Origin: Membranipora membranacea
Taxonomy: Eukaryota > Bryozoa > Gymnolaemata > Cheilostomatida > Membraniporidae
Direction: 5' to 3'
Assembly (NCBI GenBank): GCA_914767715.1
Contig: OU612074.1
Location: 513,501-577,500, forward strand
DNA length: 64,000 nt
Every line of letters begins with the position of its first letter. Position 1 is the first letter of the stretch. The position numbers and the translations under genes were made by a program. Below the pieces are notes generated by a model. The model was not told the origin of the DNA. It saw only the letters and a list, made by a program, of their open reading frames with translations, and ran no database searches. This document shows positions 23,549 through 36,300 of the stretch, piece after piece.

Positions 23549-24996
23549 CATACTGAATATGACCTTATATTGTCTCCTGGTCAAAACAATACAATAACTT
23601 GTTTTGCTGCTGTACATTAAGATGCTAAGACAAAAAGAATATAGTTTCTTGAAGATGAACTCTACATAACCTGATTTTTGATACCATCACCACTGTCATC
23701 AATACTGTCACATCACTGTCATCATAACTAGACTCAATAATTACTCCGAAAAAATATTTCTTTCCTTTTGAACCTTTCAAGCCACCTGATCTAGAGTGAA
23801 TGTTACGCAATGTTATTCAGAGAAAATTATACTTCATTACTTATAATAGTCATTATTTATTATCCATTGCTAATACACCTGAACCATGGGGTCATTTCAA
23901 AGTTGTTTTCATCTTTAAAGAATGCAGCTTTTAAATTCTGTCTTCTCGAAAAGATAAATTTTATTGTGTGTATCAATTTTAAGATAACCTTTTTTTATTC
24001 GACAAATCATTTTTTTTCTCAATAATCAATAATAAATATAATATATATAATCTTAATAATCATACAGGATGCCCAAAAATTAAGACCGAAAGATTTTTAT
24101 TTAGTATGTTATACCTACCAGCATCAAAGTTTTAAATGATATGCCATTACAATCACATAGCCATTATAAACATTTGTAACCTGTCTTTGACTGATTTACC
24201 AATAAACTTCTATCTTAAAATGTTATCTTAACCACATGTGGCAGAGTACAGCATACATACAATAATATAACTAAATAACAATTTATACAAGTCCTAAATA
24301 TTTTAAAACCTACTAGCCTACAGGACACTCTCTCAAGGGCCTATAAAGGTCAGTTGACTGGTAATTGGTATATTTTTCGAAACTAACTGACTAACTATTC
24401 CAACACAACAACAGCATATTTGAATTCAAAGTTTACCTACTGTGCATTAAACAAAGAAAACTAAAGCTGAAAAATCAGAATCTAAGCACACAAAGTGTTG
24501 TGTTGTTATGTTGTTAGACAATGTGACTTCAACCATCACCTACAACAGAGAAATAAAAGTGAGATAGCCATCAAGCTTTTCCTATCACCAACAAATTGAT
24601 TTTCATCATGCTGAGACATATACTCTGGTCTTTTCTTACGTGACAGGCAAGACACAATGTGAAGGTCAGATAATTGACAGGGACGGCTGAAAATATTGTA
24701 ATTTGCCTTGTGTATACATAAGCAGACATTCGTTAACTGCAAGTTTGTGACTGTCTGCAAAGCATAGTGTAGCCTAATGAAAGCACATATTTCAGGAAAA
24801 TAATAATCTGGATGGTGCAGATTGGATACATATGAGTGAAGACTGAACATTGTTTCATGAAATGGAAAGGACACCCAAAAAACAAAAACAAATAATGTAT
24901 ATAGTTTAGCTATTTCTGCAGTGAAGATGGAATCAATGAGATTAAAATTCTTAGGAAATAAAAAATAAAATCATTCTCAAATAAATATTTTCATAC

Positions 24997-25057
24997 AAGT
25001 CTGCACTAGCCTTGTCACGCGGCCACCAGTGGCCGTGTGACAAGGCTAAGTCTGCAC
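24997..25057. mobile_element. 41-bp palindromic insertion with 10-bp target duplication
   Basis: A near-perfect hairpin (25,007-25,047; arms AGCCTTGTCACGCGGCCAC and its complement with one mismatch) is flanked by direct copies of AAGTCTGCAC at 24,997-25,006 and 25,048-25,057. The matching site in the left arm (about 14,865-14,875, reverse strand) has a single related copy (AGTCTGTAC) and no hairpin. This is an empty site next to a filled site, so it marks a recent transposition of a minimal element or the stump of one. Confidence 0.8.
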
Positions 25058-26244
25058 AATTCAATAACATGAAAACCTGGTTACTGTTAGTGCATTGCTG
25101 ATGGCATATTTCAGTTGAAGTTGTCCCTCTTGTCGCCCTTTGATAACAACATCTCCCTCTGGTCTTCCTTTTATACCAACAATTTAGTTCTAAAGAATTG
25201 ACAGTCTGTTATTGAGTTGTGACGTATTTACCAGTCTTATGAAAAACCGCTTACGCTTATGTCATTGTTGAGACTTGTAATACAGTCCCTGTTTAGTCAA
25301 TCGCATCAAAAATATAGAATAAAATAATTGCAAAAGTTATCTTATCATTTTATATTTGTGATGAGATACAGTCCACATAAATTTGACACTACAGAAAAAT
25401 AGGACAACACTTAATAGCAAATTCCAGTTCAATAATGATTTTTTCAACTGAATCCAGTTGAATACAGTAATGTTATATCATTATATCATTGTGTTCTAAA
25501 CAGCCATCATCTCCTTGTCGGTTGGTGCGGGCAAATGGCCAGCAAAACAATAAGAAAATAGTAACTAGTAAAGGACACTGTTACGTCTGATGCAGATACA
25601 AATCAATGTCCATACATTTGAATGGTTAAAGCAATTACTGTCGTGACCTAATGCCGGAAAATTAAATTGAATCACAAAAAGAAACAAAATCGAACAATCA
25701 AACAATACAGAATGAAGTGGTCAGACTACATTAACACAACTATCACAAGCACCTAGCTAACACTGATCTGAATGAATCAACATGACATTTCCCAAGTGAC
25801 CATCGATCAATGCCAGATAAATCAAAGATGATCTGTTTGATCGACAGATTATGCAAACTTGCTGAGACACAGGTGAAAAATATTATGATTATTTGATGCA
25901 TATTTTATAACCAAGACTGGCAGTAGTAGCTATGAATTGTCATGCTCAGTCAAATTCAAGAGAGACAAGTGTCCACAGAACACTTTATTGTGTGATGTGA
26001 ACAAAAACAAATAAACATCCAAGTTACAGGTGAGAGGTAAATGCGGGATTGAGGTTATTTCATTCCTGTGGGCAAAAGTATCTCAATTTAAGTAAAATTA
26101 TATTTTGTCAAACAAATGTTTAACGAGAATTGATTTGTTGGTAAGATGAGATCAGATACTTGGGTAATAAGTAGAAAACTTCTGGTTGGACTATCAAAAA
26201 TATCTAAGGCTGTCATTTGCCACAATCGTGCAGCAAAGCTTGCT

Positions 26245-28856
26245 TCAGTGCAGTGTCCAACCAGAAACACTGATATCACTGGTGTCAATAGTTACATTAG
26301 ATGCGATTCTAGTTGTGATGTTAACAAAGCTGGCAGTGACTCCACAGTTTAGCTTCAGTTCCATAGATTCTTGGTGAAATGTTGGGCTAGTGCAAGGTGT
26401 CCAATTTCCATCTGATTGTTCTGTGGAAACGCTAGCTGATATACTTGCTGCAAAGTTAACAAGCGCTGTCAAGTAATTGTAATCTAAGCACAAAACTAAT
26501 ATGATTAAACCAATTTCTGCCAATGTCGAGTAACCAATGATGAGGAGGTAAAATTCATTTATTGCAAATCAGATGTACTCTAGAGAAGGAGGAGAGAAAT
26601 ACAATTAAAGGTGCTGTCGGTCGCAATAATCAAATTTGAAAGCATTGCTACCCTATTCAACACAGCATACATGTAGGGTTATTGGGCTTAGATAGCCAAT
26701 TGATATATTTGCTGGAGTAGATAACAAATTAAGGAAGGCCAGAGCAGTGAGGGTATGTGAAAAGTCAGATCTACTACTTTGTTGAATATGCATCTCTCAT
26801 GAGGCATTCAGGGAGAGATCATAACTGTTTTATTTTGCACATAATCAAATTGGACTGTCACGAAATAATGATAAGTGGATTGCCAATTAATGATCGATTA
26901 GTCAACACAATGGTCAGACAACACGATGTAATGTGTCAGGTCTAGATTCTATATTGTAAGGTGTCAAGATAAGTGTTTGATGTAATATTTACATAAAACA
27001 TTTTTATTTTTTTTTGTTTTTATCCTTCCGAAAGAAGAATATCCCACCGTGTAAGGAACTTTGAACTTTACATGCCTATGTACAGAAGTCTCTCAATGAA
27101 CGAGACACAAACAGGCTGACTATGATTCAGAGGTGTTTGGTTCTCACCTAACTGCCACACAGATAGTCGCCATGGACCTCCACAAATTTGATCAGAGTTT
27201 CCTGTGCAGTCATCTGAACATTCCCCATCGTCAACAGATCCATACTTTCCGAATGTGTGATCACAGTGACACTCTTTTCTAACTTGCAGACCTGCTACCT
27301 CATATCCTGTGTAAGGGAAATCAAGAATGCTGCACTTGTTTTTCTTTGGACAAATTAGTTCTAAGTGAACCTCAAGCTTCATAAGAACTTTTTCAGAAAT
27401 AACTGATATTATGATCAAGGCACGAAGGGTGACCAATCACAAGATGTTTACCAAAGGGTCATGAGATTGGAGAGTCTATATTGTAAGATGAAAAGTATAA
27501 TTTGAATATGGCTCTTACAGATGGTTTTGAACTTCAATGAACAATTATTATCATAATTACACCTACCACTTTCGGCACAGCCATCAATACACTTCTCTAT
27601 CGTCATACTACTGCGGGATGACGAGTCTGATAGGATGTACTCACTTAGATGTCGGTCCCATTTATCTATATAACAGCCCTGGTAAAAGTACACTGCTTCC
27701 TCACGCACTGAAAACAGGAACGATAATAACTGAGAACCAAATCAAATATCAAAAGGCTTAATCACTTAACTGAGAACAGAAAAAACAGCTGAAGTGCTTC
27801 CCGGCCTGCTATCATTTCGGCAACAATCTTGATAATGCATTTCAGTATGGTGGCTGTGCTTATAACTTCAATGCCTCTGCCTTCCGTTTTCATATTATTT
27901 CAATCATTATCTGACATCACATGGATTCATTTGCTTTGTTTGTCAGCTTCCTGCAGGTCACATGACTTTTAAATACATTGAGGTATTATCTGGGGACACA
28001 AAATAGTGCCAAGGACAGATTTCCTGTTGCTGGTTCTTATTGGGGAAGAAATCATCAAACTCGCAGTGACAATAGGCTCCTTATCAGTACCGATATAAAC
28101 AATATTGCCATATAGTCCAATTTTCAAAAGTAAAGTAAAGTAAAAAAAATCAAGTAGATTATTGTGTTTTGTCCTTGCTGAGTTGACTGGTAAACCTTTC
28201 GTGGTTTATGATATGAAGTTCACCAGACAGCATGGTAAAACCACCCATATATCTTAGCTGAGTGAAGAAATATTGATGCTTCTTTGTTACATTGTTGAAC
28301 CGAATACACCAGTAAACATCTATCAACAGTAGTCGCATAGTCACCTGTCATTGGCTTGGATGAGGTGATGACAAGTTCACATATCTCCATGGTTTCTTGG
28401 GTTTTAAATAAAGTCCAATTTTGGCCGAACTCAACTACAATCATAAATATGAAAGAAAAATGATACACTTGGAGTCATTGATAGGTCAGAAGTATTCACC
28501 ACATAACTTGGATCAAAATCACCAGTGTTAGCCGCAAATTGAATCTTTATAGTCAAATGAACATATAAATGTATTAAATAATGCTCACTCACTTATTTCA
28601 AGTAGAGGCATAAGACCAGTTATAGACATAACCATCTTTGATGAAGTAAGTCGGCCGCCATCAGTAGCTAGACACTGTCCCTGGTACAGAGTACAAGTTG
28701 TCCCCTCATAGTCAAACGCATCACAAACCCCCGAGTCTAGCAGACATGAGCTCGCACATGATAACCTGTTTCTGGTGTCTGTACTGTTTCTATATGGTAG
28801 AAAGTTTGTCTCTGATTGTAGGCTGAAGTACTGCTGGCTGTGTACTATAGAGGTAA
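26245..28856 (-). CDS. WSC gene D: secreted PAN/apple + WSC protein, inverted partner of A
   Basis: Minus-strand exons 28593-28856, 28345-28434, 27567-27707, 27148-27306, 26245-26447 (TGA), all phase 1, 285 codons including stop. PAN-like exon: LSCASSCLLDSGVCDAFDYEG, CTLYQGQC, cysteines complete. Exon 2: GQNWTLFK, MEICELVI. WSC: GCYIDKW, EKCIDGCAES, ECHCDHTFG, ECSDDCTGN, ICGG. Exon 5 ends SGWTLH. The two WSC exons are almost the same as in gene A: exon 4 is identical over 159 nt and exon 3 has two silent differences in 141 nt, whereas exon 5 differs at about 27 of 203. As in A, no in-frame ATG is found just before the PAN exon, so a signal-peptide exon further upstream (above 28,900) is assumed but not located. 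Confidence 0.78.
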
Positions 28857-30294
28857 CTAAAACATAGATTACAGATGTTTTATATGTTTATACCAGATAG
28901 AAGAAGAGAAAATTGGAATAAGGGAGACACTTTTTATCGCTAAGATCCATCAGCCGGCAGGAAGCAGCTTGTCCAATCTTACAATTATTGTAAGAATATC
29001 ACTTTTCTCAATCTGCCATCACAATACCATTGTACAAATCATAGCATGAAAGTGAGGTAGCATTGATGGTGACGCCCATAGACTTACTAATATCAACAAG
29101 CTATCATAGAGTGTGGGTTGGAAGTGTACTTGGAGGCAAATACGGTGGCTGAGCCCTTAAGGCACTATTATTTCTCAGTCTTTTGACAGAGACATCCTTG
29201 CGGTTTTATTCCACCTCATATTAAATATTTTATACTTACCTAATGTGATAACTAAAGAATGAGGCAGCACAGTTTCTCCTAGGCAAGTTTTAGTCCCCAT
29301 ACTTCTTTCTCTGTCATCTCAAGTTTAAATGCCCGACATTTTTTACTTTATGATGACACATGACTGACCTCATTATTCCGTCTGGCTCCATGTGCCTTAT
29401 TAATAATTTACATGCATTTCTTACCACTGGGAGTGATGCATTATAATGTGGCCTTTCAACACCACATAACGAGGTCAAAGGGTTAAATTGAATTGTTTTT
29501 TCAATAAATTGATGAGAGTTCATTTTTCACACAGAATATTAAACTGTTTAATAAAGCACAACATATCCCATGACAATTTCATTTGGAAATTCTGCTTATA
29601 TAAGCGAATGTTATCTGCATTGTTTACCAAATGTTCAAGAGCTGCAGTGGGAGGAGTTATGGGGATGTAACTTAAACATTTAACTGTTTATTGTTCGCTT
29701 TTCCTCTGTGCTGTCGAGCAGGGCGCATTCAGGTTCATGGTGAAAGTCTTAAACACGTTTCATATTTGCTGACTACATATTCACTTGCTCGTACTTTAAG
29801 GTTAAAAGCTTGTTTATTACTCTGGCACAGGTCCACTCTCTCACAAGTCGAACACTGCTCTGTCCTCGGATCAGAAATCAAGGCAGACTAAGTGCCTGCA
29901 CAATCTAGGTTTATTCAAAATTATTACATAGTAATATGTCTGCTACGGTAAATGCACACAATAATCAAACATGCAAAATCAACATGATTAACTTAACTCA
30001 AGTCAGACTCAAGTAATCTACAATCATTATATGGGGCATTGGGTGAGGTGTTTATGTTAATTACTGGTCAGCAACCAAAATCATTAACAAACTCCATCAT
30101 CACAGGAGTTTTGAGCTCTTATTATTGGGACCTTGAGTATAAGGCTGGAACGGGTTTTAAACCCTGTGCTGATCCACGGGTTCAACCACCTCGGGTCAGT
30201 ACCGGGTGGAGTCGGGTTTAAGCTTGCCTGGTTTGAGCTTACTCAGCCCTAGTCAGTCATTTCAATTGCACTACCAAATACTAGTTATGTCTCT

Positions 30295-30378
30295 CTACTA
30301 GCTGGTCAAAACGTCGCCCGGACCCAAATTTGAACCACGGATGTTGTGTTCAGCAGTCCACTACGCCACTGAACTGTA
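30295..30378 (-). repeat. tRNA-like SINE head
   Basis: On the minus strand, box A-like TGGCGTAGTGGA is followed at normal spacing by box B-like GGTTCAAATTT. The arms do not form a full cloverleaf. It is most likely a tRNA-derived SINE fragment. The rest of 29,660-31,250 shows no gene. Confidence 0.4.
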
Positions 30379-31256
30379 AAGGAAATCAAGACTATTTATT
30401 ATGATAAAATACTGCTATTAGTCATAATTTTGCTGTGATTATTTAGCGGCTCATAACGCTACTAGCTAAAGCTTTCTTCAGACATCTATAAATCAATGAA
30501 CACTTGACAGAATTCGATGAAACTTACACTAGTGATTAGTAAATGAATATCAACAGTTCTTTTAAATTTTAATATCTGAAGAACAAGGCATCAGGCAAGC
30601 AAGTTTTTAGAGGTTCCTGTGTATACCAAATCCTATGGCAATATCCATTTCGATGAAAAATGATCTTGAGATCCAATATGGGAGCCGATAACAGCTTTTG
30701 TATCTCAGGGAATGGGGGTTAACATGAAATAAGTTTGAATGTTATGACGCATTATCAATATTGATGTCACAAAGTCTGGTGTCATGACTGGACCTGAAAA
30801 TGACAGTTTGCTTGAACTGCGGTACTTTGTGTATTCTTTGTATGAATGAATCATTGAATTCCATATCTGGAATAGCATCATTAGCTTTCTTTTGCAAAAC
30901 AAAGGGCTTGCAAAAATAGCCAGTCCCTAGTAGCAATCTAGAAATGCCCTAATCATCGACACTGTAGGGGTATAATTACTGTTTGAAATTTTGTAAACAA
31001 GACAATTTCTCAGGCTAATTATTGATGCTACTAGGGACAGCCTATCAGATAACAGTCAGATGGGTCCCTGTGTTTAGTGTCCTAACCTTATAACGCTATG
31101 ATACTATTTCCATTCTAAGAGAAGTATCTAATTCAGTGGAATGAATTCTTTTGATTTGTTTTGATTTTTGATTTGATTTGTATTCATTCAATCATCATGA
31201 CAGATGGTACAGAATGCGAGCGATGGTATGGCATAGTAAAAACAACACACTAAAAA

Positions 31257-32470
31257 TTATTTATATACTAGACCGTTGTCATGATAGGTCATGAAAAAAT
31301 TAAAAAAGCCTTTTCTCCGCCTTTCAGTCCTGCAGAGTTTTGGCCGAAAAATCTGTATAGCTCGAGAGGATGTTCTGGAATTCTTGTTGAAAAGTAGTTC
31401 ACTAAAAAGAGGATGTGATTCATTATTCACTATACGCGGAAAATGTGAATAAGAGATATCAAAAAGAAAATCACAGAGTTTTGGGATGCCTAAGACTGAT
31501 AATCTATGATCGTATTCTAAATCTGGAAAAATTATCTTCAGAGCTGCTCTTTGTATTTTCTCAAGTCTGTCGCGGTTATGTTCGCCTAGCAAGGAATACC
31601 AGGCCGGAGCAGCATAGCTAAGCTTTGAGCGTATGTTGCTAAAATAAAAAGCTTTTAAGCTATCACTGTTTAGTCCAATTGTCTTTAGTTTCCTCATTAA
31701 AAATAATCTTGAGCTACAAGCTGATACTAAAGAGTCTACATGTTTGTTAAAAGACAACTTATTATCAATAAAAACCCCTAAAAATTTTGTGAATGAATTT
31801 GGAGAAAAAGATAAATCATCAACCACAACATCTTGTTTATAATGATGCTTATGGCTCAAACTAGAGTTCATCACCTCGGTCTTTTCTGGGTTCAGCTGCA
31901 TGCTATTATCTGCTGCCCATATTTGGGTGGATATAACTGCTGGTGACACTGCTGATGTATTGTTATAGTTGGTGACTGACGTATAGAAGGTGGTGTCATC
32001 AGCGTATTTAATATGATTGAACCCTTCAGCAGAAAGATCATTGGAGTATATGAGCCATAACACGGGGCCCAGCTTGGTTCCCTGAGGGGCGCCCACACTG
32101 CTGCATATATAGCTTGATTGCCGATCTCCATACCTGACACATTGCATTCTCATATCTAGAAAGTTTGATATTAGAGAGATGATACGAGGATTGAAGTTGT
32201 ATCTCTCCATCTTTTCAATGAGAATGGCAGGCTGCAAACGGTCGAACGCCTTTGAAAAGTCCATCGCAGCACTTTGGATAAACTTCACGTTAGGATTGTC
32301 GAGTTCAGATGTGAAGTCGTCAAGAAGTTTTATTAATGCATCTACAGTGCCAATGTTTGGTTGGTATGCAAATTGGGCAGGGTCAATTTCGGCTTCAAGC
32401 TTCGATCTCATTTTGTTTATTATGACCTCCTCAGAGAGCTTCCCTAAGTGGAATAAAATTCAATATTTTA
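31257..32470 (-). mobile_element. 5'-truncated non-LTR retrotransposon: reverse transcriptase and C-terminal region
   Basis: A 384-codon open frame (32,411 to 31,257), which continues in frame to about 32,470 without an ATG (HLGKLSEEVIINKM, RT motif 1 region). RT motifs are in order: motif A AMDFSKAFDRL, motif B SVGAPQGTKLGPVLWLIYSN, motif C YADDTTFY with the catalytic DD pair, then KTEVM and the thumb with LEKIQRAALKIIF. There is no RNase H. The endonuclease and 5' part are gone. The 3' flank near 31,150-31,185 is a TTTGAT-type repeat on the plus strand, as at the tails of CR1/L2-like elements. The RT frame is uninterrupted, so the insertion is young. It lies downstream of, and in the same direction as, the gene at 32,900-35,386. 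Confidence 0.9.
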
Positions 32471-32575
32471 CAACGGCTCAGCATTAAATAGGTTCAGTAG
32501 CTCTGTTTCAAGCGTACTCGGTTCCGACCTGGTCCCAGTGGCGTATATTAGCAATCATGGCCCACGGATTTCCGT

Positions 32576-32620
32576 GAGTGGCTGAATAGCTCAGTGTGTA
32601 GAGCGTCTGCGGGCTCGGGG
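32576..32620 (+). repeat. tRNA-like box A fragment
   Basis: TAGCTCAGTGTGTAGAGCG fits a tRNA D-arm with an internal promoter A box. No matching B box or T-arm follows, so it is a broken tRNA-derived repeat rather than a tRNA gene. Confidence 0.35.
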
Positions 32621-32635
32621 ATAAACTTCTCGGTG

Positions 32636-32702
32636 AGAGTGGGGAAAAGGGGGAGGAGAAAAGAGAAAAAAGGGGAGGGGCAAAGGAAAGAAAGAGAATA
32701 AG
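32636..32702. repeat. Polypurine tract
   Basis: About 65 bp made almost only of A and G on the plus strand (runs of GGGG and AAAA). Such tracts can form triplex DNA and stall polymerase. It separates the truncated retrotransposon from the next gene. Confidence 0.7.
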
Positions 32703-32899
32703 TTGTCTTCTCATTTTACGTGTCATGACAACTCCTGGGATATTTCATAGTTTTTTAAAGATATACAGTATTATCTTAACACATGCATAGGGGGAGGTAT
32801 ACAATGGGCAGTAGAAACGCCATTTCAATTCGCAGATGAGGATTTATTGTCTTATGAGTCATCTAAATAACTGACTTCTGATGGCTGGCAAAGAAATTC

Positions 32900-35386
32900 T
32901 CAGCATTGAATTATTTGACCAGGTCGTTTATGATTTGATAGTCGCCAATAAAGGTCAGCTACGGCCTGCAACACTGCTTGTTCATCATATAAAATGAACT
33001 GAAGTAATCCTTTGTGTTAGATAGAAATTTCTATCTATGCAGCAACTTGATCAGCGATATAACAGAAACGGTATAGAGTTTTATTTTGCCAAATATTTAT
33101 CAACATCATGGGTACAAAGCCTATAAGATTGGTTATATTGTATTTTACAAGATAAAATTTTAGACAGATTATTTCTCAACGTTATAATTATAGCACCTCA
33201 ATGATGACCTCAACGAAAAAACAAATACTATTATTCAGCCTGAAAAGTTGCTGCTAGAACATGAGAGTCAAGTAAAAAAATAATACAACAGGAAATATCA
33301 AGCACAGTGCTACGTTTGTGTACAGATCAGCAGTCATTCATATGCAAATCCTTAGTAGGTACTCATATAATATGTATGTTGACATCATGTCGGCCTCACA
33401 ATACCTCATTGCACGCTGGATGCAGAACTTGAGGCTAATATAAAGTTGGATGAGACTGCAGCTCAGCTCGTATGGCCGTACTAATGTGGACAAGATTTGT
33501 TGAGGTGTCTTTGCAGCAGGTGATGAGTTGGCAGCGTGCAGTCGACGTATAAGATGTGACAGTGTGATATTCTGAATCTGGTCAACAAGACTCCCACTAT
33601 ACCTGCAAGAGGAGAATGTTTATATTATACAAAAGGGGCAGTGTGAAAGTATCTGATCGAACAAAAGATAATTCTTCTAATTTACTACATCGGCAAAAGT
33701 ATCTCTTGTCTGATCAGATGTGATCTTGTCAGGTTTGGTTGTTTTTGCGTGAGCTTTGCCATTTTACGTTGTAATAGCACATATTATTTGATTCAGCTGA
33801 TACTATGTGACGGTCACCTCAGTACAACGTTAGAATGAAAACTATTCAAAGTGTCTAAAAATCAAGCTAGAGGAGTAAATATATGTTTGAAATAAATTCA
33901 GCTAGATGAGTTAATGTTAGCTAGCACTTAATTCTAGCTAATTGAAGTAAGAGTATATTTAATGTAAAGTGTAAATGTTTGCGAGAATTAGATTTAGCTC
34001 ATTCAAATAGCCGATGTGCGGAATGGCGAGCTTCTCCTACTCATCTAAGGTATGATGTAGTTCCTCAAATCAAACACTGCAATAAACATTGGGCTACTTT
34101 GCTTTAAGAAAGCAACGTACCATTTGCAAAGAGTTGATGTGTGTTCACGGGTCAGGTAATGGAGAAGTAGTTGAGTTCTTAGTGGAAAACTGCCTAAGTG
34201 ATCCCATCGTTCTTTGCATCATCAAGGAAACTAGATATAAACGGAAAGCACACCCCAGCCGATTATTCAGTATATTGTCCTTTCGTTTGTACAACTTTAA
34301 TAAATCCATGACCTCTAAGCCCAAAATATTAAGCCACGTTTACACATGAGGTTGAAATGGTCAAATACTACTATGTAACACACTTTTAGCGGAAAAGACT
34401 TAATTAGAAAGTTGGAGCATGGAAGAGAATAATAATTGCGTGCATCCACCTTGTCGCCAATAAGCCATAATTTGTATATAATATTGATTATGTCATTGTC
34501 TCACGATCGGCAAGATGACATACCCATTACCTGTATTAGATGAGGCTTGTAACAACTAGGGTTAGGGTGTTATAATCTCAAGCCAATCTGTGGCCATGTA
34601 TGCCTGCTAGACATGTCACAAGACATAGGGCCTACTGTTACCAATTCCACTGACAAAAACACTGGTAATGCATATTATACATCTGATTAGGCTTAGGCTA
34701 CTTACGCTTAGCGGAGGACACTTTCTTCTCTCTATCAGTCATTTCTGCATTGAACCATGTCTTCCTCTGAATAGCATTCGGGTCTTCAACTTAACTTCTG
34801 GCAGCCTTGTCCCAAAAAGTACATCCAGAAATATAGATTGTGTATCTACAAGATCATACAATAGAGATTTGAGCAAGAGAAAGACTACGTAAATACTCAA
34901 CTGATCGCTGAATCAGGATCTCTTTCAATGAGAATGAGCAAACTATGCTAGTCAATATGTCGCCATCACTTCGCCCTAATCCTTTACTGTCCCTCAGTTC
35001 CAAAGACAGGGCTAGTAACTGAGGTAACTCAGTCAGTCCACCAGCAAGGAATCAATCAATCAATTATTGGAGATAAAAATTAAGCTACTACCCACCTAAG
35101 TAACCTGTCTTGACAAGCTTGTCAAAGATTGACAAAGCTTGTCAAGACAAGCTACCACCTAAGCGGCCATCCAGCCCTTTAACTCCTTGCTAAGAGTAAG
35201 TGTAAGACTACTTACTAGCTAGTATCTAGTAGTAAAAAAATACTCACATCATCATCTTTCTTTGGTTCAAAACTTACCAGACTTCTTCTCATCAGGCCAG
35301 ATGTTTTTTATACATGCTGTACCTGTCCAGTCTTCAACCCACTCATATGAGTAAAACATACAGCTAAGCTTATTTTGCTTCATCAT
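32900..35386 (-). CDS. Unrecognised helical protein (five-exon model)
   Basis: Minus-strand exons: 35278-35386 (starts ATGATG; MMKQNKLSCMFYSYEW..., ends phase 1 at GTAAGT), 34706-34789 (phase 1 to 1; ...KTWFNAEMTDREKK), 34121-34211 (phase 1 to 2; RWDHLGSFPLRTQLL...), 33405-33602 (phase 2; SLVDQIQNITLSHLIRRL ... LIQLYISLKF) and 32900-32998 (FILYDEQAVLQAVADLYW ... TGA). Phases agree for the first four exons. The join to the last exon is not resolved: the donor at 33,404 is phase 2 but the acceptor before 32,998 is phase 0, so a small exon may be missing. The protein would be about 200 residues, mostly amphipathic helix, with no signal peptide or motif I recognise. It is a real gene by codon pattern and splice sites; I assign no function. 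Confidence 0.55.
35104..35152. repeat. Near-perfect palindrome in the first intron of the preceding gene
   Basis: GTCTTGACAAGCTTGTCAA and its complement with one extra base are separated by about 4 nt, giving a ~20-bp stem. It could be a tiny transposon footprint or a cruciform-forming site. Confidence 0.6.
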
Positions 35387-35644
35387 AAAAAGAGTATAAG
35401 GAATTTGTCCAGTGCTTTGTCAGTACCAAAAATGGGCACTTGAGATATGTAGTTATATTCAGCCAGCCGCAGAAGTCAGAGGGTACAGATAGAGATGGAA
35501 ACAAATGCACCCAGTAACCTCCATGGTATTTTGTAGTCACAAGCATACACAACGAGCAGAGAGACGCAGAAGTAATCCATCAAAGATGTAGCGAAGATAA
35601 CCGCAGCAGGCTAATCCGGTCAGAAAATAGGAATTCCAGTGACG

Positions 35645-36300
35645 CAGTAATTTGGTTTTCCAAAACTTCATAGTACCAAGTACCAAGTAATCTCCAGGGT
35701 GACACAGAAGTAATTAACCAGGAAGTAACAACAACAAAGTCAGCCCAAAAATAGAACAACAAATTCCAGAGGGTAGACTGAGGAACAGCAGCAATATACC
35801 ACGTGATGTGACCACAGAACGGTTTCATATAACAAAGCCACAAGAGACACTAATCCTAGTACCAAGTACCAATTAATCTTCAGGAATTTGGTTTTCCAAA
35901 ACGTCATAGCACCAAGTACCAAGTAATCTTCAGGATGACACAGAAGTAATTAATCATGGATTAACAACAACAAGTCAGCCCAAAAATAGAACAATAAATT
36001 CCAGAAGGTAGACTGAGGAACAACAGCCATATACCATGTGACGTGACCACAGAACGGTTTCATATAACAAAGCCACAAGAGACACTAATCCACTAATCCG
36101 CCGACAGCTAATCAAACGACAACAAGCAGAGTCAGCACAAAAATCGGCACCTATATAAAGGCCGAAATTTTGAACAGTAAATTAGTACAGTTTAATTCTT
36201 TGAGCAGCACAGTCAACTTTTTACATAGCTAGTAAAAGACATTATATTTTGATTTAATAAATACTAGTTTTAAATCAAAGATCTTTGTTGGAACGCTAAC
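35645..36300 (+). mobile_element. LTR-like sequence with a ~238-bp internal tandem duplication
   Basis: Two similar blocks (about 35,650-35,860 and 35,888-36,095) repeat a sequence starting GGTTTTCCAAAAC and ending CACAAGAGACACTAATCC. Just downstream is a TATA box (TATATAAAG, 36,152-36,159) and then AATAAA (36,256-36,261), the order seen in the U3-R part of retrotransposon LTRs. No gag or pol frame and no second LTR were found in the window. A solo LTR is a guess; an unrelated promoter is possible. Confidence 0.35.

Larger units (their letters stand above)
9880..29660. repeat. Large inverted duplication (left arm ~9,880-19,020; right arm ~21,050-29,655)
   Basis: The left arm matches the reverse complement of the right arm, from a CCCACTGCAGCTCTTGA block at 9,880/29,650 to the block near 18,960-19,020/21,050-21,130. 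Paired landmarks mirror each other, for example the stop codons of A (13,451) and D (26,245), and of B (15,909) and C (23,548). Each arm carries a convergent gene pair. The centre, about 19,020-21,050, is not symmetric and contains the first exon of gene C. Arms differ by small indels and by transposon-like insertions private to one side. Confidence 0.85.

Noticed and set aside
29690-30260. A second hAT element ending CAGCCCTA near 30,257
   Set aside because: No matching left end or clear target duplication was found.
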